Counted from the first letter of the stretch, positions 1 through 7,996 are shown. The stretch is DNA of 64,000 nt from CABMGU01 sp964508495 (GCA_964508495.1 CAZDUA010000003.1:20273-84272), one strand, 5' to 3'. The notes: generated from the letters alone by a model not told the origin. Made by a program: numbers and translations.

Positions 1-196
1 GAAGTCGTGGCCTTTTTCTGAGATTAAGGAGCTGTACATTAGGCGTACTTTGAGGCACAGCGTTTCAATGCATCGTAAGAACATTTATGCTGATGCTTAC
101 AGGCTTCGTGATATTGTTATGAACTATTTGAAGCTTGAGACGTTCATGCCTGTTAAGGAAGGCGGCGAGATGTACTTGAAGAGAACGCTTGAGTAA
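1..196 (+). CDS. C-terminal fragment of an unknown protein
   Basis: An open frame (codons from base 2) enters from the left edge and stops with TAA at 194-196, giving the last 64 residues of a protein. The fragment is basic and aromatic-rich and matches no family I can name. The next gene has its own TATA box just after this stop, so the two need not be cotranscribed. Function cannot be assigned from so short a piece. Confidence 0.6.
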   Translation, partial: KSWPFSEIKELYIRRTLRHSVSMHRKNIYADAYRLRDIVMNYLKLETFMPVKEGGEMYLKRTLE

Positions 197-204
197 CTAC
201 AAAC

Positions 205-215
205 CTTTATAAATG
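205..215 (+). promoter_or_regulatory. TATA box for the 236 gene (leaderless type)
   Basis: AACCTTTATAAAT is a BRE-like purine stretch followed by a consensus archaeal TATA box. It lies about 25 nt before the ATG at 236, so transcription should start at or very near the start codon. The same geometry recurs throughout the window. Confidence 0.65.
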
Positions 216-235
216 GTTTTTCTTCTTGTTTTATT

Positions 236-751
236 ATGCCAAAGTTTGACCAGCCTGTCACTTTAGTCAAGCACCGTGGTTTCTTTAATTATTCTGAATT
301 GTCGCAGGCCATTCGCAAGTGGTATATTGATGATGATTATGAAGTTTTGAACATGCCTATGTATAAGCAAAAATTTCCAACTACGACTGGCGTTGAGCAC
401 GAGTTTAAGATTCACGGCGAGAAGAACGTTACTGAGTATGTTAAGTTTCACATGGACGTTTTTATACGTATTTACAATATGCGTGATGTTGAGATTATTC
501 ATGAGGGCAAGAAGTTGAAAATGCAGGAGGGTCAGGTCCAGGTTGAGGTTATTCCTGTTCTTGAGCTTGATTGGCAGAGTCGTTTTAAGGGTCCTAAGCC
601 TTGGAAGGATTTTTTGTCTGCTTTGGACGAGTTTTACAGGAATTACATTATTAAATACAAGATTGTTGACTACTGGGAAGATATGGTTTTGTTGAAGAGC
701 TCTCAACTCGCGAGGGTTATTAAAGAGGCGCTTGGTCAAGAGGTTATCTGA
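236..751 (+). CDS. Unknown protein, tandem paralogue A
   Basis: A soluble 171-residue protein with no signal peptide or membrane segment. It aligns along its whole length with the next gene. Shared landmarks are an N-terminal phrase around residues 16-32 with a conserved (K/Q)W, a central K(M/L)QEG (about residues 95-99) and a C-terminal helical part with FLSALDEFY matching VLRTLFEKY. The repeated architecture shows an old tandem duplication. I do not recognise the family. The stop overlaps the next start (TGATG), so the two are probably translated together, perhaps as a heteromer. Start chosen because a TATA box lies about 25 nt upstream. Confidence 0.8.
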   Translation: MPKFDQPVTLVKHRGFFNYSELSQAIRKWYIDDDYEVLNMPMYKQKFPTTTGVEHEFKIHGEKNVTEYVKFHMDVFIRIYNMRDVEIIHEGKKLKMQEGQVQVEVIPVLELDWQSRFKGPKPWKDFLSALDEFYRNYIIKYKIVDYWEDMVLLKSSQLARVIKEALGQEVI

Positions 752-1254
752 TGGCAGAAAGGCTTATTGTAGTGGACAAGGAAAGGCTTGACTACGCTGG
801 CTTGTTTGATGCCAAGGAAGTTCTTCGTGTTATGCAGCAGTGGTCTGCTGATAAGGGTTATTGGCTTATTGAGAAGCGCCATGGCGAAACTACAAAGCCG
901 GAAGGTAAAGTTATAGACTTTGATTTTGAGCCTTTCAGGAAGTTTACTGATTATGCGAAGAGTATTATTAAGATTCGCGCGCAATTTCAGGACGTTAAGG
1001 ATGTTGTTGTTGAGAAGGATGGGAGAAAAGTTAAGCTTCAGGAGGGCAGGATTGTTATTATTTTGGACGGAATTCTTGAGACTGATTATGAGGGCAGGTG
1101 GGAGAGCAAGCCGGTGTTTTATGTTCTGCGCACTCTTTTTGAGAAGTATGTTTACACTCCTTTTGTCAGCGGTTTTGAGCGCGGGGTGAAAGAGGACGTG
1201 ATGGCTTTGAAGAATAATCTCAAGGCTTTCTTGAACCTCACTCGTTATGCGTGA
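751..1254 (+). CDS. Unknown protein, tandem paralogue B
   Basis: A 167-residue soluble protein paralogous to the preceding gene: same length, same K(L)QEG centre and same helical C-terminus. No catalytic motif stands out. The many alternating hydrophobic stretches (IVIILDGILE, KIRAQFQDV) suggest an alpha/beta fold. Its ATG overlaps the upstream stop, and its own end overlaps the next gene by 8 nt, so the three form one operon. Function is unknown; a binding or structural partner role for the third gene is only a guess. Confidence 0.78.
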   Translation: MAERLIVVDKERLDYAGLFDAKEVLRVMQQWSADKGYWLIEKRHGETTKPEGKVIDFDFEPFRKFTDYAKSIIKIRAQFQDVKDVVVEKDGRKVKLQEGRIVIILDGILETDYEGRWESKPVFYVLRTLFEKYVYTPFVSGFERGVKEDVMALKNNLKAFLNLTRYA

Positions 1255-1996
1255 TGAGCTTTTCAAGGCAGTTTGGCGTTTGTGCGAGTTGTTTCCTCAG
1301 CTTCGTCCGGCGATAAAGTATTCTGAAGTTCTTAATCAGGAAGATGTTGATTTATTCGCTGCTTTTGCGAATGGTCACGTTCAGCAGGTATTGCATGATT
1401 TTCCTACTGATGAGAAAGCGCAGGATGAGCGGGTTTCTCTTTTCTTGCAGGGCTCTACTGGTCTTTCAAGAGTTCGCGAAGCTGATGTTCAGCTTGTAAG
1501 TTCTATCTTGACCGCGGCATCCGGCAATGATACTGGTATTTCTCCTGACATGCGTGACTTGGTCGACTTCTTGCGTGCGCATAAGAGGATTTGGTGGAGC
1601 TTGCATGGTGCTTATGAGAAGATTGTGAAGAACAATGTTGTTGGCACTTGTCCTGTTGTTGTTGCCAGTCCTCCTCTTATTGACCGTATTCTTCCTTTTG
1701 GTTCTAAAATGCACAAGTTTCAGGAATTTCACAAGCTCTTCCATGAGAGCGTTCATTTTGTTCTTGAAGAGAACGGCATTTGTTTTCATGACGCAGATCT
1801 TGATGAGGGGATAGTTACTTATTTCCACCAGCAGGTTGCGGGTAAGAGTGTTTGTGCTTTGCATTATGTTGGTGATGATGGCGCGCGTTATCTGAAAAAT
1901 GCTGCTTTGTTTGAGAAATATTTTTCTGGATATTCACGCGAGAACGTTATTCCTGCGCTGAAGCATTTGAGGGTTGAAGACCTTAAAGTTCTATGA
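1247..1996 (+). CDS. Zincin-like putative metalloprotease
   Basis: A 249-residue protein with an HESVH motif near residues 166-170, preceded by FHKLF. About 18 residues later comes DLDEGIVTYF, whose Glu could be the third zinc ligand, as in gluzincin-type peptidases. The N-terminal half is mostly helical with no recognised domain. There is no signal peptide, so it should be cytosolic. It is the last gene of an operon with two paralogous unknown proteins, which may be partners or substrates (inference). The 3' end overlaps the convergent phosphoesterase gene by 14 nt. The zinc motif is seen directly; peptidase activity is inferred. Confidence 0.65.
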   Translation: MRDELFKAVWRLCELFPQLRPAIKYSEVLNQEDVDLFAAFANGHVQQVLHDFPTDEKAQDERVSLFLQGSTGLSRVREADVQLVSSILTAASGNDTGISPDMRDLVDFLRAHKRIWWSLHGAYEKIVKNNVVGTCPVVVASPPLIDRILPFGSKMHKFQEFHKLFHESVHFVLEENGICFHDADLDEGIVTYFHQQVAGKSVCALHYVGDDGARYLKNAALFEKYFSGYSRENVIPALKHLRVEDLKVL

Positions 1997-2579
1997 GTTT
2001 GCCTTTTCTGCCGACGTTTATCACGATCGTATTTCCTATTTTTTCTTCTATGCCTTCTGCTTCGTGAACGTGTCCGCATAATACTATGTCTGGTTTTGTT
2101 GCTTCTATTGCTTTTCTTAGTCCTATGCTTCCTTTGACGTATTGTGAGAATGATTCCATTAAAGTGCCTGCTGGGTGTATGTGGGTTACGAGCACTTTCT
2201 TTGTCGTTTTTGCCTGAGCGTTTACATGTTTGACTGTATCATAAATCTCTTTTTCTGTTAGCATGTGCATTCCCGCGTTTGTTCCGCCGCATCCTAGTAT
2301 GTCTACATTTCCATGCTGTATGCTCTTTCCGTGCAAGTTCGGCACGTTGTATTGTGCTGATAGGAAGTCTGTTGCCAGCCAGTCATGGTTTCCTGGTACT
2401 AAGAAGACCGGCTTTCCTGTTTTGACGAAGTGGTGCATTATTCCTGCTGTGTCGTCTTCTTCTACTATGTCGCCGTTTAGAATTATAATGTCCGCGTTTT
2501 CTTTTACAGCTTTTTCTGCTAGGTAGAGCGCTTGTCTTTTGTCACCGTGGAAGTCTCCTGCTGCGAATATTCTTACCAT
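1983..2579 (-). CDS. Calcineurin-like metallophosphoesterase
   Basis: A 198-residue protein with the full dimetal phosphoesterase signature in order: GDFHGD (about residues 8-13), NGDIVE (35-40), GNHDW (63-67), THIHP and GHVHE. This is the compact YfcE/MJ0936-like class, which hydrolyses phosphodiesters or phosphomonoesters with Mn or Ni. The physiological substrate cannot be read from sequence. The start is supported by a TATA box (TTTTAAATAG on the minus strand, about 2602-2611) some 25 nt upstream, implying a leaderless mRNA. Confidence 0.85.
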   Translation of the reverse strand: MVRIFAAGDFHGDKRQALYLAEKAVKENADIIILNGDIVEEDDTAGIMHHFVKTGKPVFLVPGNHDWLATDFLSAQYNVPNLHGKSIQHGNVDILGCGGTNAGMHMLTEKEIYDTVKHVNAQAKTTKKVLVTHIHPAGTLMESFSQYVKGSIGLRKAIEATKPDIVLCGHVHEAEGIEEKIGNTIVINVGRKGKLIEL

Positions 2580-2618
2580 AAATGTATATTCTCTAGTATC
2601 TATTTAAAAGATTATCGC

Positions 2619-3269
2619 TTACCAGAAGAAGAATCGTCTTTTATTTTTTCTAACTAGTTTATTTAACTCAAGTTCTAATTGCCCTGCATTCGGAAATCTT
2701 GCTTCGTCTTTTTTGAATTGTGGGCTGTGATGCAAATGTCTGCCGGGTTTTGCTGTGTATTGGTGTTTCTTGTGCAGCATTTCGTGGTACATTACGTAAT
2801 CTCTCAGTTCTGTATTTTCCATTAATATTGAGCTGATTGTTATCGTGTCTGTCGCGTACTCGTATGTTCCCAGCCTGTTAACGCCTTTTCCTATTTTGAG
2901 GTTTGTCTGCATCATCATTCCGTTGAAGAACATCTCATTAACTCTCTTGAAGCTTTCTTCCAAAACCGGATGCGTGTGAGTTTTGGGTGCTACTGTTGAC
3001 AAACTTTTTATGAAGTTGTGGTACAAATCAATGTTGATTGTTGGTCTTTTCGTTTTGAATAATCTGACTAAAAGTTCTTGGTACAGCCCTTTTTGTATGT
3101 CTGGGCTTACTCCTTTCCATTTTTTGCTCGCGTTGACCGTTATCGTTTCCACGTTCATTCTTATGTTTGCGTTGTATCCTTTGAATTTCCCGCTGTATTG
3201 CAGAATTAGCTGTCTTTGTTCGCTTTTTTCCGGGTATATTTCTTGGTATGCTTGTTCTAGTATGTTCAT
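2619..3269 (-). CDS. SprT-like zinc metallopeptidase
   Basis: A 216-residue protein with YHEMLHKKHQ (HExxH zinc site) and a downstream HHSPQFKKDE segment that supplies the third His. This is the arrangement of SprT/Spartan and related minigluzincin domains. In eukaryotes Spartan cleaves DNA-protein crosslinks; the role of small archaeal members is not established. The C-terminus is a basic tail (KNKRRFFFW). The start overlaps the aRF1 stop as ATGA, so it is cotranscribed with, and translationally coupled to, the release factor gene. Confidence 0.72.
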   Translation of the reverse strand: MNILEQAYQEIYPEKSEQRQLILQYSGKFKGYNANIRMNVETITVNASKKWKGVSPDIQKGLYQELLVRLFKTKRPTINIDLYHNFIKSLSTVAPKTHTHPVLEESFKRVNEMFFNGMMMQTNLKIGKGVNRLGTYEYATDTITISSILMENTELRDYVMYHEMLHKKHQYTAKPGRHLHHSPQFKKDEARFPNAGQLELELNKLVRKNKRRFFFW

Positions 3270-4363
3270 TCTATCGGGTATCTGAGCAGTGCTCCTATTT
3301 TTCCTATGTCTCTTAGTTGTACTCCTTCTCTTGTTTGTGTGGATATTATTTTTATTTCTGTTGAGAACGCTTTTGCTGTCATTTCGAATTGTTCTATTTT
3401 TTGTTCGTCAAGCGCTTCTGATAATAGTAATGTTGCTACTGCTCCCATTTCGAGTGCTTTCAGGGTGTTTGCTTCTCCGTATGTTACCATGTCCGGCTTT
3501 ATTGCAAGAGTTTCTAAGAACTTGCTGACTAGTTTTTTTTCTTCTGCTACTTCTTCATGTGCTAGTACGTCTGTGCTTTTTTCTAAAAGCTCTTCCAGTC
3601 CAAATTCTTCAGTATAACTCAAATCCTTGATCGCGATTATCTTTCGTTTGACTTCTTCTGTTATGTGTCCGCTGGCTACAAAATCGTATTTTGTTGGTCC
3701 TGGCCCGCCTACAAGTATGCCCTTGAGCCCTTCCATTTTCAGAAATTGGGCTTTTACTATGTCTGCTACTTTCTTAAAGTGCTCATTAACTGCAATTTCT
3801 CTGTTGCGTGCAAATCTTACGCTTGATTGTCCCCCTGCTTTCATTTTTCCTGGTATGTGCGAGTGTGTTGAGATTAATGGAATAATCGTTTTTCCTTTTA
3901 AGATCGCAATTGTCGCATCTCTGGAGTCTAAAACTATCATTCCGTACGCTTCTTTTGTTTCCATCATTTCTTTTAGTATGTCTATCTGGAAGTTTTTGTC
4001 GCACCTGTACATTCTTGTTTGAACGGGGATTGGTGGTTCTATTCCCCAGACTCTTACGTCTGTCGCTCCTTCTCTTGCTGCCACGTTTCCTGAGAATACG
4101 GCCATTCCGTTTTTTGGCGTGCTTTTGTATAGTCTGAGGTGGACTATCATTCTTTCAAGCGCGTCTATAACGTTTTTTCTTGTTTGCGCGCTTTTGATGT
4201 TTGTTGCAGTGCCCTGTTCTTGTTGTAAGTGTTGTATTATTTTGTTCAAGTCATAGCCTGCTGGAATGTAAACGGTGACAAATTCGGTATGGCGCGCGCT
4301 ATACGACTCTAGTTCTTTTATCAGCTTTTTTAGGTGGAATTTTTCGTTTTCCGTGATGCCCAT
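3266..4363 (-). CDS. prf1: Peptide chain release factor aRF1
   Basis: Class I release factor that reads all three stop codons and triggers peptidyl-tRNA hydrolysis. The protein has the NIKS motif (about residues 55-58) and the YxCxxxF motif (YRCDKNF, about 138-144) for stop recognition. The catalytic GGQ lies in KAGGQSSVRF, and the conserved GGPGPTK follows in the central domain. At 365 residues it is shorter than the usual 400-420, mostly from a trimmed C-terminal domain, so the aRF3/aEF1A-binding face may be reduced. A TATA box (TTTATATATA, about 4387-4399 on the minus strand) precedes it by about 25 nt. Confidence 0.93.
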   Translation of the reverse strand: MGITENEKFHLKKLIKELESYSARHTEFVTVYIPAGYDLNKIIQHLQQEQGTATNIKSAQTRKNVIDALERMIVHLRLYKSTPKNGMAVFSGNVAAREGATDVRVWGIEPPIPVQTRMYRCDKNFQIDILKEMMETKEAYGMIVLDSRDATIAILKGKTIIPLISTHSHIPGKMKAGGQSSVRFARNREIAVNEHFKKVADIVKAQFLKMEGLKGILVGGPGPTKYDFVASGHITEEVKRKIIAIKDLSYTEEFGLEELLEKSTDVLAHEEVAEEKKLVSKFLETLAIKPDMVTYGEANTLKALEMGAVATLLLSEALDEQKIEQFEMTAKAFSTEIKIISTQTREGVQLRDIGKIGALLRYPIE

Positions 4364-4446
4364 TTTGTGTACTTTGCTCTATCGTGCTATATATAAAGTC
4401 TTTCTCTAGAAACCTTTTTAAATAGTTCGAGGTTTTCCTTCGTTAC

Positions 4447-4752
4447 ATGGCAGATGCACAGAAGGGTTTGGGTATTGTTAATCGTTTTGGAACGCGTTAT
4501 GGCTGGACTTTGAAGCGCAAGCTTGCTAAGATTGAGGTTGAGCAGAAGAAGGACCATAAGTGCCCGTACTGTTCCAAGCTTAAGGTTCATCGTGTTTCTT
4601 TTGGTATTTGGCTGTGTGACAAGTGCAATAGCAAGTTTACAGCGCGTGCTTACACTGTTGGTACTAAATTGAGTCTTGTTGAGCAGGCTGCGCAGATGGT
4701 TGCTGAAGCTCCTGAAATCCGTTCAAAGAAGTCTGTTGAGGAAGAAGAGTAA
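4447..4752 (+). CDS. rpl37A: Ribosomal protein eL43 (L37Ae)
   Basis: A 101-residue large-subunit protein with a Cys4 zinc ribbon: CPYC (Cys39, Cys42) and CDKC (Cys57, Cys60). The basic N-terminus VNRFGTRYGWTLKRK is typical of the family. The C-terminal tail is acidic (VEEEE). It heads an operon with rpoP, prefoldin beta and UPF0147, an order common in archaea. A TATA box (TTTTTAAATAG, about 4416-4426) lies 25 nt before the ATG, implying a leaderless transcript. Confidence 0.93.
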   Translation: MADAQKGLGIVNRFGTRYGWTLKRKLAKIEVEQKKDHKCPYCSKLKVHRVSFGIWLCDKCNSKFTARAYTVGTKLSLVEQAAQMVAEAPEIRSKKSVEEEE

Positions 4753-4757
4753 TAAAA

Positions 4758-4895
4758 ATGGTAAAGTATACTTGTTTTTTGTGTGGTAAGAAGATATCTG
4801 AAGAGATGATGGGCAAGCGTGTTCGCTGTCCGTACTGTGGTAGTAAGGTTTTATACAAGTCACGTTCTGTTGCAACTAAGGTCAAAGCAATATGA
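4758..4895 (+). CDS. rpoP: RNA polymerase subunit Rpo12 (RpoP)
   Basis: A 45-residue zinc-ribbon subunit of archaeal RNA polymerase, homologous to eukaryotic Rpb12. The two metal-binding knuckles are CFLCGKK near the start and CPYCGSK in the middle, followed by a basic tail (KVLYKSRSVATKVKAI). It starts 5 nt after the eL43 stop and overlaps the prefoldin gene as ATGA. Position between eL43 and prefoldin beta is the usual archaeal arrangement and supports the call. Confidence 0.92.
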   Translation: MVKYTCFLCGKKISEEMMGKRVRCPYCGSKVLYKSRSVATKVKAI

Positions 4896-5221
4896 GTTTG
4901 TCTAAGGATGCACAAGAGAGCATTCAGCGTTTGCAAATGATGGAGCAGAACATGCAGTCTTTGAATATGCAGAAGCAGCAGTTTCAGGCTCAATTGTTCG
5001 AGTTGGAGAGCGCGTTGAAGGAAGTTTTTACTGCTCCGGCTGTTTTTAAGATTGTTGGCGGCATTATGATTGGCACTGATAAGTCTGTTTTGCAGCAGGA
5101 AATGCAGGGTAAGAAGGAGCTTGTTGAGTTGCGCTTGCAGACTTTGGAAAAGCAGGAAACTCAATTGAAAGATAAGGCTAAGAGATTGCAGGAAGAAGTT
5201 CTTGCCAGCGTTAAGGAGTGA
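4892..5221 (+). CDS. pfdB: Prefoldin beta subunit
   Basis: A 109-residue protein of two long coiled-coil helices (about 3-45 and 70-108) joined by a short beta hairpin around VFKIVGGIMIGTDK, the hallmark of beta-class prefoldin. It assembles with the alpha subunit into the hexameric jellyfish-shaped holdase that hands unfolded proteins to the thermosome. The length is normal. The start overlaps the rpoP stop (ATGA). Confidence 0.9.
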   Translation: MSLSKDAQESIQRLQMMEQNMQSLNMQKQQFQAQLFELESALKEVFTAPAVFKIVGGIMIGTDKSVLQQEMQGKKELVELRLQTLEKQETQLKDKAKRLQEEVLASVKE

Positions 5222-5226
5222 GTGAC

Positions 5227-5466
5227 ATGGATGCTTTGCAGCAGGTGATTTTTGCTCTTCGGGAGCTCGAACAGGATTCTTCTACTACTAAGAATGTTAA
5301 GTCAAAGCTTGCTTCAACTTTGAAGGTTTTGAACACTGATGGTGAGCTTTCAATTAAGGTTAGTAAGGCTTTGCACGAGCTTGAAGTGTTGTCTGAGGAT
5401 TCTAACGTTCAGTCTTATACTAGAACTCAGATTTTTAATATTGTCAGTCTGCTCGAAGTCGTATGA
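5227..5466 (+). CDS. UPF0147 family protein
   Basis: A short all-helical protein of the archaeal UPF0147 family, recognised by the pattern ALRELEQDSSTTKNVKSKL followed by a second amphipathic helix. Function is unknown, but it is repeatedly found beside prefoldin beta. The start is chosen at ATG 5227 because AAGGAG at 5213-5218 sits 8 nt before it; an in-frame GTG at 5218 would overlap the upstream stop. The 3' end overlaps the convergent channel gene by 23 nt. Confidence 0.8.
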   Translation: MDALQQVIFALRELEQDSSTTKNVKSKLASTLKVLNTDGELSIKVSKALHELEVLSEDSNVQSYTRTQIFNIVSLLEVV

Positions 5467-5968
5467 TTTTCTGTTTTGACGTGTAGAGGTGTGGCACGCA
5501 GTGTTCGTCTTTGTCTCTTATAGTGCTTGATATTATTCCGAACTTTTCTAGTGTTCCTGTTACTGCGCCGATTTGTACTTTTTTGCCTATGTGTTGTTTT
5601 GCTTTTTTTCTCAGGAATAGTCCTGCGACTGCGTTTGGTATGAAGTCTCTGAACGCCAGCAATATTGAGATGCCGATTATTATTACTGCTAGTGTTGCTA
5701 TTATTACGAACACTATTTTTGTTAGTCCGAACTGCTGTAGTATTACCAGAAGTGTTGCCGTGTAGATTACATACTCGAGTATTGTGCCTAAAGCGTCGCT
5801 TAATGGCTTAAACCCTGCTGATACTAGTATTCTGTTGAGTTCTGCTTCTGCTAGTAGTTTTTTTGCTATTCTGCTAGCTAGTTTTGCTATTATGAATCCT
5901 ACGAAGAGTGTTATTAGTGCTATGGCTATTCTTATGAGGAAGTTCTCTATTGCCATAAACCATGCCAT
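5444..5968 (-). CDS. MscS-like small mechanosensitive channel
   Basis: A 174-residue membrane protein. There are two or three hydrophobic segments: one after the N-terminus with GFIIAKLASRIAKKLL, one with YTATLLVILQQFG and one with IGISILLAF. A short beta-rich MscS-like domain then follows, with IGKKVQIGAVTGTLEKFGIISSTI. It lacks the large C-terminal cage of bacterial MscS, so it is a minimal family member, probably releasing solutes on membrane tension. ATG 5968 is chosen because a TATA element at 5992-5998 lies about 25 nt upstream. A longer reading to 6106 would run through the promoter of the divergent GTPase gene. Confidence 0.78.
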   Translation of the reverse strand: MAWFMAIENFLIRIAIALITLFVGFIIAKLASRIAKKLLAEAELNRILVSAGFKPLSDALGTILEYVIYTATLLVILQQFGLTKIVFVIIATLAVIIIGISILLAFRDFIPNAVAGLFLRKKAKQHIGKKVQIGAVTGTLEKFGIISSTIRDKDEHCVPHLYTSKQKIIRLRAD

Positions 5969-5991
5969 GTTATTGAGTTCTTGTATGCGGG

Positions 5992-6009
5992 TTATAAAGT
6001 TTTTTATAT
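5992..6009. promoter_or_regulatory. Shared divergent promoter, MscS-like channel and DRG GTPase
   Basis: TTATAAAG at 5992-5999 reads CTTTATAA on the other strand and is correctly spaced for the minus-strand ATG at 5968. TTTTTATAT at 6000-6009 is spaced for the plus-strand ATG at 6032. Two divergent genes with starts only 63 nt apart therefore share one AT-rich core. Confidence 0.55.
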
Positions 6010-6031
6010 GAGTGTGCAGAGAATTCTGTTT

Positions 6032-7126
6032 ATGGACCAGCATGAGAAGATTAGGGAAATAGAAGCCGCGATGTCCAAGGCGAAGTACAACAAGGCTACT
6101 GAGCATTGGTTTGGCTTGATGAAGAGCCAGATTGCCAAGCTTCGTGAGAAGCTTGAGAGGAAGTCTGCTGGCAAGGGCGGTGGTGAGGGCTGGTTTGTTA
6201 AGAAGACGGGCAATTCTACTGTTATTTTGGTTGGTTTTCCTAGTGTTGGTAAGTCCACGTTGCTGAACGCTTTGTGTGGTACTAAATCAAAGGTTGCCGC
6301 TTATGACTTTACGACTCTTGATTGTATTCCTGGAACCTTAAATTATAATAATGCTAAAATCCAGATTCTTGACGTTCCGGGCATTATTTCTGGTGCTGCT
6401 TGGGGCCGTGGCCGTGGTAAGGAAGTTCTTGCTATGGCGCGTAATGCGGACTTGGTGATGTTTGTCGTTGATGCCTTGCACCCAGAGTATTATTCTGTCT
6501 TGCAGAAAGAAGTGTATGATGTTGGGATTCGTATTGGTCAGAGGAAGCCTGAGGTCAAGATTGTTCGTAAGACTCGCGGTGGCTTGAGCATTCATTCTAC
6601 TGTTAAGCTGACTAAGGTGAGTTTTGACACTCTTGAAACAATTCTCAGGGAGTTTAATATTTCTAGTGCTGATGTTGTTGTGCGTGATGATATTGATATT
6701 GACCAGTTTATTGACGCTATTGAGGGTAATCGCAAGTATGTTCATTCTCTTGTTTGTGTTAACAAGGCGGACTTGTTGGATGATAAAGGCCGCAAATCTG
6801 TAATTGGACAGCTGCCCGAGTCTGTTTTTGTTAGTGCTGAGAATGGTGACGGCATTGAGGAGTTGAAGGAGTCAATTTTTAACTCCCTGAATTTTATCCG
6901 CGTGTTTTTGAAAGAGGTTAACCATAAGCCTGACTTGGACGAGCCTATGATTTTGACTCGTCCTGCTACTTTGAAAGCAGTGTGCGAGCACATTCATCGT
7001 GATTTTGTCAAGAAGTTCAGGTTTGCTCGTATTTGGGGCAAGTCTGCCAAGTTCCCCGGCCAGCAGTTTAGGCATGTCGAAAAAGTTTTAGAAGACGGCG
7101 ACATTGTTGAAATTCATATCAGGTGA
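6032..7126 (+). CDS. DRG-family GTPase with TGS domain
   Basis: Archaeal homologue of eukaryotic Drg1/Drg2, OBG-type GTPases that associate with ribosomes. The N-terminal helix EKIREIEAAMSKAKYNKAT is typical of DRG. G1 is GFPSVGKST, G2 lies around YDFTTLDC, G3 is DVPG, G4 is NKAD and G5 is near SAENGDG. The DRG-specific insertion follows the G3 region. The C-terminus is a TGS domain ending EDGDIVEIHI. The start at MDQHEK fits the family and the TATA spacing; the upstream in-frame ATG at 6008 is too close to the TATA box. The 3' end overlaps the next convergent gene by 13 nt. Confidence 0.9.
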   Translation: MDQHEKIREIEAAMSKAKYNKATEHWFGLMKSQIAKLREKLERKSAGKGGGEGWFVKKTGNSTVILVGFPSVGKSTLLNALCGTKSKVAAYDFTTLDCIPGTLNYNNAKIQILDVPGIISGAAWGRGRGKEVLAMARNADLVMFVVDALHPEYYSVLQKEVYDVGIRIGQRKPEVKIVRKTRGGLSIHSTVKLTKVSFDTLETILREFNISSADVVVRDDIDIDQFIDAIEGNRKYVHSLVCVNKADLLDDKGRKSVIGQLPESVFVSAENGDGIEELKESIFNSLNFIRVFLKEVNHKPDLDEPMILTRPATLKAVCEHIHRDFVKKFRFARIWGKSAKFPGQQFRHVEKVLEDGDIVEIHIR

Positions 7127-7965
7127 CTCGCGTACTCGCGTTGCCGCATTCCTTTCTTGTGCGCTAAGTGTCTCATCGCTTTGTCAAACCCGCTTCCGTA
7201 TTGTGCTGCTTGTTTTGGTCTCCATGCGAGTTCTTTTGGGAGTCCTATTTCTTCTGCGATTTCTCTGAGTATTATTTTTCTGTGTTCTTGGCTTATTTTT
7301 CTGTTTCCTGGTATTCCCATTGCCGCGATTATCAGGTCGTCATCTAAAAATGGAACTCTCACGTTTATTCCCAGTGCTTCTCCTACTGTTGCGTCTCTTT
7401 GCAGGTCTCTTTTCCACATTTCTCTTAGTCCTCTCCAGCATTCGTCATTTACGTCTTGTGCGTGTTCGTGTCTTTGGTAGCCTGCGAATATTTCTTCGCT
7501 TCCCAGCCCGCCGAAGAATATTTTTTCGTCTGCTAGTTCTGTTGCTGCTATGATGACGCTTGCTACTCCTATTGCTATGCAGTCGTCTGTTTTCAATATC
7601 TTCGCTGCTTTTCTTAATGGCGTTTCTACTTCTGCTTCTGTGTATTCTTTGTGTTTCCAGTTTAGTTTTAGTTTGTCAACCGCAATTTTTGCCGCTGCCA
7701 CATCTTTGCTTCCTTTTATTCCGACTGTGTAACATACAAAGTTGTCAGTGAACTTTTTGAGCAGTGCTGCAATCAGGCAGCTGTCCACTCCTCCTGATAA
7801 GAATAGTCCGAATTTTTCTTTTGGCACTCTTTTTTCAACCGCTTTTACCAGTGCTTTCATAACTTCTTCTTTTGTGCTCGGAACGGTCCTCTTTCTAAGT
7901 TCTTCTATGTGTTTTTTCCAGTTTTCTTCTGTTGGCAGTCTTCCTGCTTCAAATTCTTCTATCAT
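7114..7965 (-). CDS. Asparagine-synthase-like ATP-pyrophosphatase
   Basis: A 283-residue protein with the PP-loop SGGVDS (about residues 59-64) and the asparagine-synthase core: GLGSEEIFAGYQRH, RVPFLDDDL and the C-terminal RPKQAAQYGSG. It corresponds to the synthetase domain of AsnB without the N-terminal glutaminase domain. It may therefore use free ammonia, a separate amidotransferase, or act on another carboxylate. Close archaeal family members are annotated only as asparagine-synthase related. It is divergent from DUF371 across a 53-nt gap holding a palindrome and a symmetric TATA element. Confidence 0.75.
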   Translation of the reverse strand: MIEEFEAGRLPTEENWKKHIEELRKRTVPSTKEEVMKALVKAVEKRVPKEKFGLFLSGGVDSCLIAALLKKFTDNFVCYTVGIKGSKDVAAAKIAVDKLKLNWKHKEYTEAEVETPLRKAAKILKTDDCIAIGVASVIIAATELADEKIFFGGLGSEEIFAGYQRHEHAQDVNDECWRGLREMWKRDLQRDATVGEALGINVRVPFLDDDLIIAAMGIPGNRKISQEHRKIILREIAEEIGLPKELAWRPKQAAQYGSGFDKAMRHLAHKKGMRQREYASHLI

Positions 7966-7973
7966 ATTGTATG

Positions 7974-7996
7974 CTTTGCATGCAAAGTTTTAAAAA
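7974..7996. promoter_or_regulatory. 14-bp palindrome plus symmetric TATA element
   Basis: CTTTGCATGCAAAG (7974-7987) is a perfect 14-bp palindrome. It lies directly against TTTTAAAAA (7988-7996), which can act as a TATA box in both directions. The palindrome falls near the expected start site of the minus-strand gene (ATG 7965) and upstream of the plus-strand start at 8019, a plausible repressor site. Confidence 0.4.

Noticed and set aside
5969..6106. N-terminal extension of the MscS-like channel
   Set aside because: It would cross the divergent promoter and the GTPase start, and the TATA spacing favours ATG 5968.
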